Source: Deltaproteobacteria bacterium (GTDB lineage: Bacteria > UBA10199 > JACPAL01 > GCA-016699445). Taken from it: a DNA stretch of 64,000 nucleotides. The translations under genes were made by a program, and so were the position numbers. The notes below the pieces were generated by a model that was not told the origin of the DNA, did not search any database, and saw only the letters and a list, made by a program, of their open reading frames with translations. Numbering within the stretch: the first letter of the stretch is position 1; each line of letters begins with the position of its first letter. The stretch lies in the NCBI GenBank assembly GCA_016699445.1, contig CP064976.1, positions 1,550,001 through 1,614,000 on the forward strand. The letters are read 5' to 3'. Shown here piece after piece: positions 16,181-25,831 of the stretch.

Positions 16181-17236
16181 ATGGAAAATATTTCATTAGC
16201 CAATAGAGACAAAGCACTGACAGCTGCCCTGGGAACCATCGAAAAGCAATATGGCAAAGGTGCCATCATGAAGCTCGGTGAAGATCGGGTGATTGAAGCG
16301 ATCGAAGGTATTTCGACAGGTTCTTTGGGTTTGGATATCGCGCTGGGTATTGGTGGTCTTCCTAAAGGTCGTATCATTGAAATCTATGGACCTGAATCTT
16401 CCGGAAAAACCACGCTAGCTCTGCAAACGATCGCAGCAGCTCAAGCCAAAGGCGGCGTGTGCGCTTTCATCGATGCTGAACATGCGATGGATTCTCAGTA
16501 TGCAAAAAAATTGGGTGTTCGTACGGAAGATCTTTTGATCTCTCAGCCCGACAACGGTGAACAGGCTCTTGAGATTGCGGATATGTTAGTCAAGAGTGGT
16601 GCTTTGGATGTTATTGTTATCGATTCCGTCGCAGCCCTTGTCCCAAAAGCCGAAATCGAAGGTGATATGGGCGATCCTCAAATGGGTCTTCAAGCACGTT
16701 TGATGAGTCAAGCTCTGCGAAAACTCACAGGAAGTGCCGCTCGCAGCAAGACGATGATTATCTTCATCAATCAGATCCGCATGAAGATCGGCGTGATGTT
16801 TGGAAATCCCGAAACCACCACCGGTGGCAATGCCTTAAAATTTTATGCTTCTGTCCGTTTGGACATCCGCCGTATTGGCGCTTTGAAAAATGGCGACAAT
16901 GTTGTGGGTAACCGTACGAAGGTGAAAGTCGTCAAAAACAAAGTCGCTCCTCCGTTTAAAGAAGTGGAGTTTGACGTGATCTATGGTGAAGGCATTTCAC
17001 GTGAAGGTGAAATTTTGGATTTAGCCGAGACCCATCAAGTCATCGAAAAGAGTGGTACTTGGTATTCTTATAAAGGTGAACGTATCGGCCAAGGTCGGGA
17101 CAATACGCGTCAGTTTTTGAAGGATAATAAAGAGATGACCAAAAAAATCGAACAAGAAGTGCTTACCAAAGCCGGTATCATCACCCCTCAAACTCCTGAG
17201 AAAGTGGAAAAAGAAAAAGTAGAAAAAAAGAAGTAG
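16181..17236 (+). CDS. recA: Recombinase RecA
   Basis: RecA forms filaments on single-stranded DNA, drives strand exchange and activates LexA cleavage. The 351 residues show the Walker A GPESSGKTT (residues 70-78), Walker B VIVIDSVAAL, the L2 loop region NPETTTGGNALKFYASVRLD and a Lys/Glu-rich C-terminal tail. An AAGGAGAG ribosome binding site precedes the ATG. I see no recognisable LexA box in the 81 bases upstream. The order cinA-recA-alaS is common in bacteria. Confidence 0.98.
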   Translation: MENISLANRDKALTAALGTIEKQYGKGAIMKLGEDRVIEAIEGISTGSLGLDIALGIGGLPKGRIIEIYGPESSGKTTLALQTIAAAQAKGGVCAFIDAEHAMDSQYAKKLGVRTEDLLISQPDNGEQALEIADMLVKSGALDVIVIDSVAALVPKAEIEGDMGDPQMGLQARLMSQALRKLTGSAARSKTMIIFINQIRMKIGVMFGNPETTTGGNALKFYASVRLDIRRIGALKNGDNVVGNRTKVKVVKNKVAPPFKEVEFDVIYGEGISREGEILDLAETHQVIEKSGTWYSYKGERIGQGRDNTRQFLKDNKEMTKKIEQEVLTKAGIITPQTPEKVEKEKVEKKK

Positions 17237-17319
17237 TTTTCACTTGTTTTTTTGGCGTTTGAAATACTTCAATTTAGACACTTGCCCTCACAAGCCAGCT
17301 TAGGTAAGGCCGGCCGTCT

Positions 17320-19974
17320 ATGGTTCAGGTACAAAATAAAATCACCTCGCGAGAGATTCGGGAACGTTTTTTGAAATTTTTTGAAGCATTGAGACACAAG
17401 CGTGTGCCTTCGGCTTCATTGATTCCTATCGATGACCCGACATTATATTTCACCAATGCTGGTATGGTCCCGTTTAAGAATTTTTTTACGGGGGAATCCA
17501 AAGCCCCTTATGCGCGTGCGACGTCTTCTCAAAAATGTATGCGTGTGTCGGGTAAACATAATGATTTAGAAAATGTTGGCCGTACCGCACGTCATCATAC
17601 GTTTTTCGAAATGTTGGGTAATTTTTCGTTCGGAGATTATTTCAAAAAAGAAGCGATTCGCTATGCTTGGGATTTTTTGACTGTCGAGATGTTGATCCCT
17701 AAAGATCGTTTGTGGATTTCGGTTTTTGAAAAAGATGATGAAGCCGAACAACTTTGGATGAAAGAAGTCGGAATCCCCAAAGAACGCATTGTGCGTTTGG
17801 GTGAAAAAGATAATTTTTGGTCGATGGGGGAGACAGGGCCTTGTGGACCGTGTTCGGAAATTCATTTTGATCATGGACCTGAGTATGGGTGTCGGAAAGC
17901 CACGTGTGCTTTGGGTTGTGATTGTGATCGCTTTATGGAGATCTGGAATTTGGTCTTCATGCAGTATGAAAAAAGTTATGACAGTGATGGAAAAATTTTA
18001 ACGAAGCCCTTGCCTAAACCATCTATTGATACGGGAATGGGTTTGGAACGTCTTTCCGCTGTGGCTCAAGGAGTGCATTCCAATTATGACAGCGATCTTT
18101 TTACACCACTCATTCGGCATGTCGAAACGCTGACGGGGAAAAAATATACACAGTCTGATTCTGAAGATGATGTTTCAATAAGAGTGCTCTGCGATCATGT
18201 GCGTTCGTCGACGTTTCTCATTGCTGATGGTGTGCAGCCTTCCAATGAAGGTCGAGGCTATGTGCTCCGACGTATTTTGCGTCGAGCGATTCGTCATGGA
18301 AAACTTTTTGGGAAAAACCGAGCCCTTCTTCTATCAACTGATTGATACGCTCGTATCTGAAATGGGTGATGTGTATCATGAGATTAAAAAAGAAAAAGAA
18401 CTGATACAAAAAGTCATCCGTGCCGAAGAAGAAAAGTTTTTAGAAACTTTAGATAAGGGGCTCGCGATGATTCGTGAAGCCGTTGAAGCTTCTAAGCAGA
18501 AAAAGAAAAAATCCTTTCTGGAGAAGTGATCTTTCGTTTGTATGATACGTTTGGCTTCCCTATTGATCTGACGGAGTTGATTGCTCGTGAAAATAAGCTC
18601 GATATTGATATGGCAGGTTTTGAAGAATTGATGGAAGAGCAAAAAGGTCGTGGTCGTCGGGCCTGGAAAGGGAGTGGAAAAAAAGCCAATTCCTATCAAG
18701 AAATTTTAAGTAAAAATATTACATCAACTTTCGTTGGTTATGATCACTTGTCTGAAAAATCTCCTGCGGCTGTTCTTTTTGATCCTCAATCTGAGAAAAT
18801 AATTTCTAAAGCTGGCCGTGGTGATGAAGTTGAAATCCTTACTCCCAAAACGCCTTTTTATCCTGAAGGCGGTGGTCAAGCAGGAGATCAGGGATTCATC
18901 GAATCTAAAAATTTAAAAGCTCAAGTTTTAGATACACACAAATCAGGTGATCTCATTTTGCATCGTGTGAAAATTTTGGAAGGTAATCTCAGCGAAGGTG
19001 ATGAAGTGACTTTAAACGTGGATCCTATTTTCCGCGAAGGTACGATGACGCATCATTCAGCGACTCATTTGTTGCATGCGGCTTTGAGACACGTGTTAGG
19101 CACTCATGTACGTCAGGCAGGGTCACTGGTGACCAACGAAAAATTGCGTTTTGACTTTGCTCATTTTGAGCCTGTGTCTCGTGAAAATCTGGACCAGATT
19201 GAAGATATTGTGAATCGTGAAATCCGTCATAATCTTGCCGTGAGTTGTACGGTGATGGCTTATGATGCGGCCATCAAGGCTGGGGCTTTGGCTTTTTTTG
19301 GTGATAAGTATGGCGATCAGGTGCGTGTGGCCAAGATGGGAGATTTTTCAACTGAGCTTTGTGGTGGTGTGCATGTGAGTGCGACGGGACAGATTGGTTT
19401 ATTGAAACTGGTGAATGAATCTTCAGTCGCGGCCGGAGTGAGACGTGTGGAAGCTGTGGTGGGAAATCCTGGCCTGCATTATTTACGCAAAATGGAAGAA
19501 AGTTTGTTGAAGGCTTCAACATTACTCAAGTCGACACCGGCTGAGCTGATTGATCGTGTGGAAAAAATGCTCGACCAGATGAAGAAGCTTGAGAAGGAAG
19601 TACAAAAATACAAACTGGGTTCGGCTTCTGGATCTGCGGATCAAGAAGAAAACTTCGAAGTGAATGGCGTGAAGGTTTCAATTTTGAAATCGGCAACGGA
19701 TGACGCCAAAGTGTTGCGAGAGCTTTCCGATCAAAAAATCCAAAAGCTGGGATCAGGTATTGCGCTACTAGCCGGTATTGCTGGTGATAAGATCAGTCTG
19801 ATTCTCCGTGTTTCAAAAGATTTGTCTTCCAAATACCAAGCTGGTGCTTTGATGAAAGAACTGGCTCCGATTTTAGGCGGTACCGGAGGCGGTCGTCCGG
19901 ACATGGCTCAGGGGGGTGGGAGTGATGTTTCTAAGTGGAATGAGGCCATTCAAAAGCTTAAGTCTTTTCTCTAA
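17320..19974 (+). CDS. alaS: Alanyl-tRNA synthetase (two frame breaks)
   Basis: AlaRS charges tRNA-Ala and edits mischarged Ser/Gly. The first frame (17320-18345) holds the catalytic core (FTNAGMVPFKNFFTG, HHTFFEMLGNFSFGDYF). An extra base at the T5/G3 run 18305-18312 moves the frame to one reading LGKTEPFFYQLIDTL, and a missing base at the A6 run 18506-18511 returns it to VIFRLYDTFGFPIDLTE. The last frame carries the editing domain (HHSATHLLHAAL, ELCGGVHV zinc ligands) and the C-Ala glycine-rich domain. Corrected length is about 884 residues, normal for the family. Two compensating indels at homopolymers in an essential gene point to sequencing error. Confidence 0.95.
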
Positions 19975-20102
19975 AAAATTATCACTCTGATAATAGAGTC
20001 GTTTCTGTTTTGATAAGGAGCATCAAGGTATTTATAATTGTATAGTAAATACAAGTGGTTATGATTATGGTTTGATGCTGGTTTTGGCATGAAAACTGCT
20101 TT

Positions 20103-20137
20103 GATAGAACCTTAACATAAAGGAAAGGTTCTCTATC
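20103..20137 (+). promoter_or_regulatory. Stem-loop covering the ribosome binding site of the next gene
   Basis: GATAGAACCTT (20103-20113) can pair with AAGGTTCTCTATC (20125-20137), allowing a two-base bulge. This places the AAAGGA ribosome binding site in the loop and ends the stem at the ATG at 20138. It could regulate translation of the secreted protein. Function is inferred from the fold only. The rest of the 163-base gap before it (19975-20102) shows no other feature. Confidence 0.35.
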
Positions 20138-21789
20138 ATGTTTAAAGTAAGTGAACAAATCAGAATCATCTTAACATTAGCCCTATTGTTTTCCGTTCAT
20201 GAAGCTTACTCATGGACATCTCCAACAAATGTGGCAGTCTCTTCAGCCGTCATTGATGATCATTCTGGGACGATTACAGATTTAAAATATGATGCGAGCT
20301 CGGACGTTTTGTGGGTGGTTTATTCCAATCCAACAGAGTTAACAAAGTCTGGACTTCATCAAGTGACTGGAGCTTCTACAGCCAGTAGAGTTGTTAATCC
20401 TTACAATACGACGTCGAATGCGACGCTGTTGACTGATGTGCAAAACATAAAAAAAATAGTCTTGGCGGATGCGAATACAATTTATGGCGTAACGTCCACA
20501 GGTAAAGTTGTGAAAGCCGTGTTGTCTAGAAGCGCCATGACTTGGAATGATCAGCAAGACTTTTCAAAGGAGACAACGGATGTCTCTAGTTTCATAAAAG
20601 ACGGAAATAATCTTTATGCAGCAACATCTTATGGTGTTGCTAAAGGTGTTATTGCTTCGAGCGATATTACCTGGTCTTGGATTAGTGGTGATGGTGCAGG
20701 ATCAGCATCACTTCTTTCAGCTACTTCTCTGGCTGTGTCAGGTGGTTTTCTGTATGCAGGTGGCCCTGATGGTGTCATGAAAATGGCAACGACAGCCTCT
20801 AGTCCAAGTTGGACTCCAATACCAAGTATTCGCAATATTAAGAATTTGGCTGTAGTAAATAATATTTTATATGCCTCGACTACAGACGCTGCATTTTATT
20901 CGTTACCGATATCAGCAGCAACATGGACTACTATCAAATTAGCTTCTGGAGGGCTTGAGCCCGTCATTCATTCTCTGGTTCCTTTAAGCCATGGCTTGAA
21001 TATGTTGGGAATGACAAGTAGTGCTTCTTCATCAAGCACGGATGATGGAAATATAGGTTTGCTCAATTCAACCTCAGGTCTATCAGATAATTACTATTTT
21101 GATTTTATCAGAACGAATGACTGTTCAAATGCCTATCCCAGCTCAGAATATTTAGATATCACTCAAGTCATTTCAAACGGTGATGCCAAAGCTTTTGGGC
21201 GCTTTCAAATGGGTGGGTATGCCGAGCGGATCTCTCAAGTTTCTTTGCCTCTACCTATGGTGGGTCTGGCGGTTCAGGGGGTGGTTCAGGTTCTGGTGGC
21301 GCAGGAGGCAGTGGTGGAAATACGGAAACATCGATTCGTATTATTATTGCTTCAGCTACGCCAACTGCGATGACAACGGATGATCCTTCAAACTACACTC
21401 TCTATGTATCTACAGACATTAATTCCCAATGTAGCTATCAAATCAATGGGGCGGGATCGTATATCGATATAGGTACGACATCCACTATGGATCACACGAT
21501 TAATTTTAGTAGCACAGGTGTGACGAGTTTAGTTGTGCGTTGTAGAGCCTCTGGACACACCGATGCTTTTAGCTCTCCTATTAGCTTTTCAAGTAATCGT
21601 ATAGGCGGCAGTGGTGGTGCTAGCGGATCTGGAGGCTCCAGTGGAAGTGGGGGTAGTTCTGGAACCGGTGGCACCTCAGGAAGTGGTGGTAACAACACTG
21701 TGCAGTATAATTTTGAAGATCCTACCGCAAACAATGGCGGTGGATGCAGCTGCCATTTAGCTACTCAGTTTGAAAATGGAATCCGGTAA
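20138..21789 (+). CDS. Secreted protein with Gly/Ser-rich tail and C-terminal GGGCSC motif (one frame break)
   Basis: A signal peptide (IRIILTLALLFSVHEAYS) precedes a repetitive region of about 350 residues with periodic short strands (DGNNLYAATSYGVAKGV, SGGFLYAGGPDGVMK, VNNILYASTTDAAFYS) that looks like a beta-propeller. The frame breaks near 21240-21246. Adding one base joins ISQVS to STYGGSGGSGGG and then a beta-sandwich-like domain of about 100 residues (SIRIIIASATPTAM). After that come a GGSGGASGSGGSSGSGG linker and the end NNGGGCSCHLATQFENGIR. Total about 550 residues. The tail architecture parallels the gene at 39210. No function is recognised. The TPR gene converges on it with a 3-base gap. 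Confidence 0.7.
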
Positions 21790-21792
21790 AAT

Positions 21793-22485
21793 CTACGACT
21801 TGCCTGACATTTGAACAAACATCTGGACGACCAGATTGTTGGGATTTTTCTTCAACACATTTTTCCAGGAAGTGACGGCCTTAGTTTTTTGGCCAGCCAT
21901 AAATTGATTAATTCCCATTTCAATTTGAGCTTGTAAATATTTTGGACTGTCTTTTGAGGTACTTTCCAAAGTGCGTTGAGAGAGCTCTTTTTGATTATTA
22001 TCGCGAAGACAGATTCCTAGTTTTGTGCGGATATCGGCATAGGTGGGAGAAATTTTAAGAGCTTTTTGATATTCAATGATAGCTTCATTAAACATCCCAA
22101 CTGCTTTATAAATATCACCCAAAGCTGCATGAAGATTGGTTACTTTTCCTTTTAAGACAGGATCCAGTTTAGCAGATGACTTTTTCTTGATATGCGTAAA
22201 AAGAGCTTTGGATTCTTTATAACGTCCTAAATCATTTAAGAGAACAGCCAGGTTGAGATTAGCTTCCGTATAGTCTGGATTGATTTTTAGAGCTTCCTTA
22301 AAAAAAGAAATAGCATCATTAAATTTTCCATCACGATGCTGGATCACGCCCATCATGTTTAGAATGTCAGGATAATGACGACCAGATTTCAAAATTTTGA
22401 GAAAGATGGATTGAGCTCGTGTATAATTTTTCCCCTCAAAATGCTTTTTACCCATTTCAATCAAATCTCGAATTGGATCAGCCAT
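21793..22485 (-). CDS. Tetratricopeptide repeat protein
   Basis: A 230-residue protein made of about five TPR units, for example NYTRAQSIFLKILKSGRHYP, NDAISFFKEALKINPDYTEA and NEAIIEYQKALKISPTYADI. No signal peptide or other domain is seen. It lies 30 bases downstream of the RpoH-BamD gene on the same strand, probably in one transcript. The likely role is scaffolding of a protein complex, and the partner is unknown. Confidence 0.85.
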   Translation of the reverse strand: MADPIRDLIEMGKKHFEGKNYTRAQSIFLKILKSGRHYPDILNMMGVIQHRDGKFNDAISFFKEALKINPDYTEANLNLAVLLNDLGRYKESKALFTHIKKKSSAKLDPVLKGKVTNLHAALGDIYKAVGMFNEAIIEYQKALKISPTYADIRTKLGICLRDNNQKELSQRTLESTSKDSPKYLQAQIEMGINQFMAGQKTKAVTSWKNVLKKNPNNLVVQMFVQMSGKS

Positions 22486-22515
22486 GCGACCCTCCCTCAG
22501 GTTTACAGACGTTGC

Positions 22516-24069
22516 TTAAGCTTTGATGCCTATTTGTTTTGAAAGTTTCTTGCGATACTTACTTGCCGGAAAATGCTGCTCAAAGACAGACAATATTTCC
22601 AAAGCCTTCTCTTTTTCTTTTAAATTAACAAAAGAACTCCCCAAGTAATAAAGTGCTTTTTCATCCAGACCCAATCCCGTATAGCTTGTCACTATTTCTT
22701 CAAAACGGGGGATGGCGGAAATGTATTCGCCCGTACGGTAGTAAAAACGCCCAATATAAAAATGGCGTTTCGCAATGCGTGTCTTGGCTTCGATCAATTT
22801 TTCTTTCGCCACATCACGCGTGTCTCCACCCATGTTTACAGCGGTTTCTAAATATTGAATGGCAGAATCCAAATAGGTTTGGTTTCGATCAATGGCTTTG
22901 GGAGATTCTCTCAAATAGCTTAAACCGGTTCTAAAATAAGCATAAGCAACTTTTTCATGTGTAGGATGGAGTTTGGTAAATCCCAAATAGGTCTCGGCAG
23001 CCAGGAGGTAGTCTTTTTTTCTAAAATAACTGTCTCCAATATCCAGATCGGCATCATAGGCTGCTTGCGAACCTGAAAAACGAGTTTTTAATAGTTCAAA
23101 ACATTGAATGGCTTTTTCTCTTTCCTCTAATTGTCGGGCCCGTTCCCTGGATATTTTATAATGATCCCCTATTTCTTGAGGGGTCATGGGTTCGTCAGCC
23201 ATGAGTCGGTTTTCGACAATGAATCTTTCCTTTTCATTCAAATCTTTCAAGGCATTTTGTATTTCATGAGCAATATATTTTTGTCTCTCATGTCTTTCGA
23301 AGGCGGCTTCCTGATTTTCGGAGGACTCAAGCATGTCGAGTCCTGTGGTCGCATTGTCGTCTGAAAAAGGCTGATTAAGAGAGGTGTCTCGCCCACTCAT
23401 GCGAGCTTCCATTTCTCTGACATCTTTTTCTCTGACATCCAGTTTGTGAGCGACCTTTTCAGTTTCTGAAGTGTGATCGTCAGATTTGTCACCTGTGAGA
23501 AAATTGCTGAGAGCTCGTTTGGTTTGGCTGAGTTTATAAAAAAGTTTTCGTTGGGCTTGAGTGGTGCCAATTTTAACCAAGCTCCAACTTCGCAAAATAT
23601 AGCCCTGAATCATCGCGCGAATCCACCACACGGCATAGGAAATCAGTCGATAACCTTTATTAGGATCAAATTTTTTGACAGCCATCACCAGGCCGATATT
23701 TCCTTCCTGGATGAGGTCGGACATTTTTAACCCATAAGCACTGTACTCATAAGCTACTTTCACAACAAAACGCAGATTAGAGACAACGAGCTTGTGTGCG
23801 GCATCCATGTCGCCCGTTTCCTGAAAAAGAACGGCGAGTCTTTTTTCTTCAGCAGGAGAGAGAAGGGGGATTTTATTAATTTCAGCCAGGTAAGAAGAAA
23901 TGGGTCCTTGAGGAACGGGCAAGTTTCGGTTGAGTTCTTTTTTTGTAGTTTCTTCCAAAACTTCTGGAGTCTCTAGGGATTGTTGAATGGCTGAATCTGT
24001 AATCTCCAAATCATCAAGATCTTCTTCTACAATTTTAGGCTCAAGAGGTGTCGGTTTTTTATCAGCCAT
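22516..24069 (-). CDS. RpoH-like sigma-32 factor fused in frame to a BamD-like TPR domain
   Basis: Residues 1 to about 315 are an RNA polymerase sigma factor of the RpoH type. Region 2 contains NLRFVVKVAYEYSAYG, DLIQEGNIGLVMAVKKFDP and YAVWWIRAMIQGYILR. An RpoH-box-like segment (QRKLFYKLSQTK, 173-184) follows, then a region 4 helix-turn-helix (TPQEIGDHYKISRERARQLE). From about residue 317 the sequence becomes BamD/ComL-like TPR: AIQCFELLKTRFSGSQAAYD, then LHPTHEKVAYAYFRTGLSYL, and GRFYYRTGEYISAIPRFEEI. The end of sigma region 4 and the signal peptide, lipobox and first part of BamD are missing. It is therefore a chimera of a cytoplasmic regulator and a periplasmic outer-membrane-assembly lipoprotein. 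A genomic deletion between adjacent genes, or misassembly, would explain it. It is divergent from degP, a classical RpoH/RpoE-type stress gene. Confidence 0.85.
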   Translation of the reverse strand: MADKKPTPLEPKIVEEDLDDLEITDSAIQQSLETPEVLEETTKKELNRNLPVPQGPISSYLAEINKIPLLSPAEEKRLAVLFQETGDMDAAHKLVVSNLRFVVKVAYEYSAYGLKMSDLIQEGNIGLVMAVKKFDPNKGYRLISYAVWWIRAMIQGYILRSWSLVKIGTTQAQRKLFYKLSQTKRALSNFLTGDKSDDHTSETEKVAHKLDVREKDVREMEARMSGRDTSLNQPFSDDNATTGLDMLESSENQEAAFERHERQKYIAHEIQNALKDLNEKERFIVENRLMADEPMTPQEIGDHYKISRERARQLEEREKAIQCFELLKTRFSGSQAAYDADLDIGDSYFRKKDYLLAAETYLGFTKLHPTHEKVAYAYFRTGLSYLRESPKAIDRNQTYLDSAIQYLETAVNMGGDTRDVAKEKLIEAKTRIAKRHFYIGRFYYRTGEYISAIPRFEEIVTSYTGLGLDEKALYYLGSSFVNLKEKEKALEILSVFEQHFPASKYRKKLSKQIGIKA

Positions 24070-24120
24070 GAGTTGGGTATATGTGTTGCCGATTAAACTC
24101 TGTCAACCACCGCCGTAACC

Positions 24121-24149
24121 TTGACACTTTCTGATACGATGGTTAATTT
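24121..24149 (+). promoter_or_regulatory. Possible sigma-70-type promoter of degP
   Basis: TTGACA (24121-24126) is a perfect -35 element. It is followed after 17 bases by TAATTT (24144-24149), a weak -10. It lies in the 88-127-base gap between the divergent sigma-factor chimera and degP. A heat-shock sigma-32 -10 box is not evident. Confidence 0.35.
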
Positions 24150-24196
24150 CGCTCTCGTTGTCAAAAAGGAGAGGGGTACAAACCCCTAAATACAAT

Positions 24197-25724
24197 ATGA
24201 AGAAAACTTCATTGGTTATCACATTAAGTGGTGTTGCTGTTGCCGGTCTCATGACCGGTATTTTTTTGACTGCGAAGTTTGATCTTAACACGCCGGCTCG
24301 GGCAGTGGAGGTGATTAAAGAAGGTCAGCCTCTGGCAGTTCCTAGTACCCTTCCTCCGGCTCAAGTGCAGCCGGCAGCTTTTTTTGGAACACCCTCCTTT
24401 GTCGATTTGGCAAAAAAAGTAGGCCCTGCGGTGGTGAATATCAGTACAACTAAAAATCCTCCCAAACGTCCTCAAATGCCCAATCGTCGGCAGTTTGGCC
24501 CTCAAGGTCCTGGAGGCCAAGGGCAAGATCCTTTTGATGATTTTTTGAACATTTTTTCAAGGCCCTGGCTTTAATATGCCTCAACAAAGACCTCAGAAGA
24601 GTTTAGGTTCTGGGTTTATTATTAATAATGATGGTTATATTTTGACCAATAATCATGTGGTCGAAGGTGCTGATGAAGTGCAGGTTTTGGTGGATGATAA
24701 GAAAAAGTATGATGCTAAAATTATTGGAACAGATCCCAAGACCGATGTGGCGGTGATTAAAATAGAAGCAAAAGGTCTGCCGTTTGTGTCTTTGGGTGAT
24801 TCCGATCAGCTTCAAGTGGGTGAGTGGGTGATGGCCGTAGGGAATCCTTTTGGTCTCGATCATACGGTAACGGCGGGTATTGTTTCAGCCAAAGGCCGCG
24901 TGATTGGTGCAGGTCCTTATGATGATTTTATTCAGACGGATGCGTCGATTAATCCGGGTAATTCAGGTGGTCCTCTTTTTAATACCAAAGGTGAAGTGAT
25001 TGGTGTGAATACAGCCATCGTGGCGTCTGGTCAGGGGATTGGTTTTGCGATTCCGATCAACATGGCAAAAAATCTAATACCTCAATTGATCTCCTCTGGA
25101 AAAGTGACACGTGCGTGGTTGGGTGTGGGGATTCAGGATATTACTCCTGAATTAGCCAAATCGTTTAATCTTTCGGATGAAAATGGGGCTTTAATTTCCA
25201 ACATCTTTCCAGGAAGCCCTGCTGAAAAAGGTGGGATTAAAACAGGTGACATCATTCGTAAATTTAATGGGAAGGATATCAAGCAATCTCATGACTTGCC
25301 TTCAATGGTTGCGCTCTTGCCTGTGGGTCAAGAAGTGGAGATGGAACTTTTGCGTGATGGCAAGGATATGACACTCAAGGTGAAATTGGGAGAAATGGAA
25401 AAGGGAGAAAAAGCGGCGGAAGAATCCACGAAGACAAGTTCCGATGAATTAGGTTTATCGGTACGTGATCTGACTCCCGAAGAGATTGTGGAAAATCAAC
25501 TCCCCAAAACCGACCATGGTGTGGTGATTGTCAATGTGGAACCTGATAGCGAAGCCACCAATGTCGGCGTGCAGCGTGGAGATTTGCTGCTCTCCATCAA
25601 CAATCAAAAAGTAAATTCGAGCAAAGAGTTTTCAGAAGCCGCCAAAAAAGTCAAAACCGGAGACATCGTCCGCCTCTTCATCAAGCGCGAAGATTCGACC
25701 ATCTATTTGGCGTTTAAGAAATAA
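24197..25724 (+). CDS. degP: DegP/HtrA-family periplasmic serine protease (one frame break)
   Basis: The N-terminal segment KKTSLVITLSGVAVAGLMTG is a signal/anchor. A Pro/Gln-rich linker follows, then a trypsin-like protease domain with His in LTNNHVVEGADEV, Asp in DPKTDVAVIKI and Ser in DASINPGNSGGPLF. Two PDZ domains (AWLGVGIQDI... and GVVIVNVEPDS...) complete it. The first frame breaks at a T6 run near 24552-24557. Removing one T joins FLNIFQGPGFNM to the protease frame and gives 508 residues. I prefer ATG 24197. An AAGGAG site lies about 26 bases upstream, separated by a small AGGGGT/ACCCCT hairpin that would bring it close. An in-frame TTG at 24158 is the alternative. Confidence 0.94.
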
Positions 25725-25737
25725 TTATAAATCAGAA

Positions 25738-25767
25738 AGGGCGGGTTAAAACCCGCCCTACTTTTTT
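25738..25767 (+). terminator. Rho-independent terminator after degP
   Basis: A GGGCGGGTT/AACCCGCCC stem (25739-25758) with a tiny AA loop is followed by ACTTTTTT. The GGGCGGGTTTTAACCCGCCC form is also a common dispersed repeat. It separates degP from clpB. Confidence 0.75.
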
Positions 25768-25831
25768 CTCCAATATATCTGATGTTTTTTTAACCCTTGC
25801 GCATCGAGTGAAAGATGCTTATTTTTCATAA

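Noticed and set aside
24158..24196. Upstream TTG start for degP
   Set aside because: It would put a short basic peptide made from the ribosome binding site region before the signal sequence. The ATG at 24197 directly precedes a normal signal/anchor.
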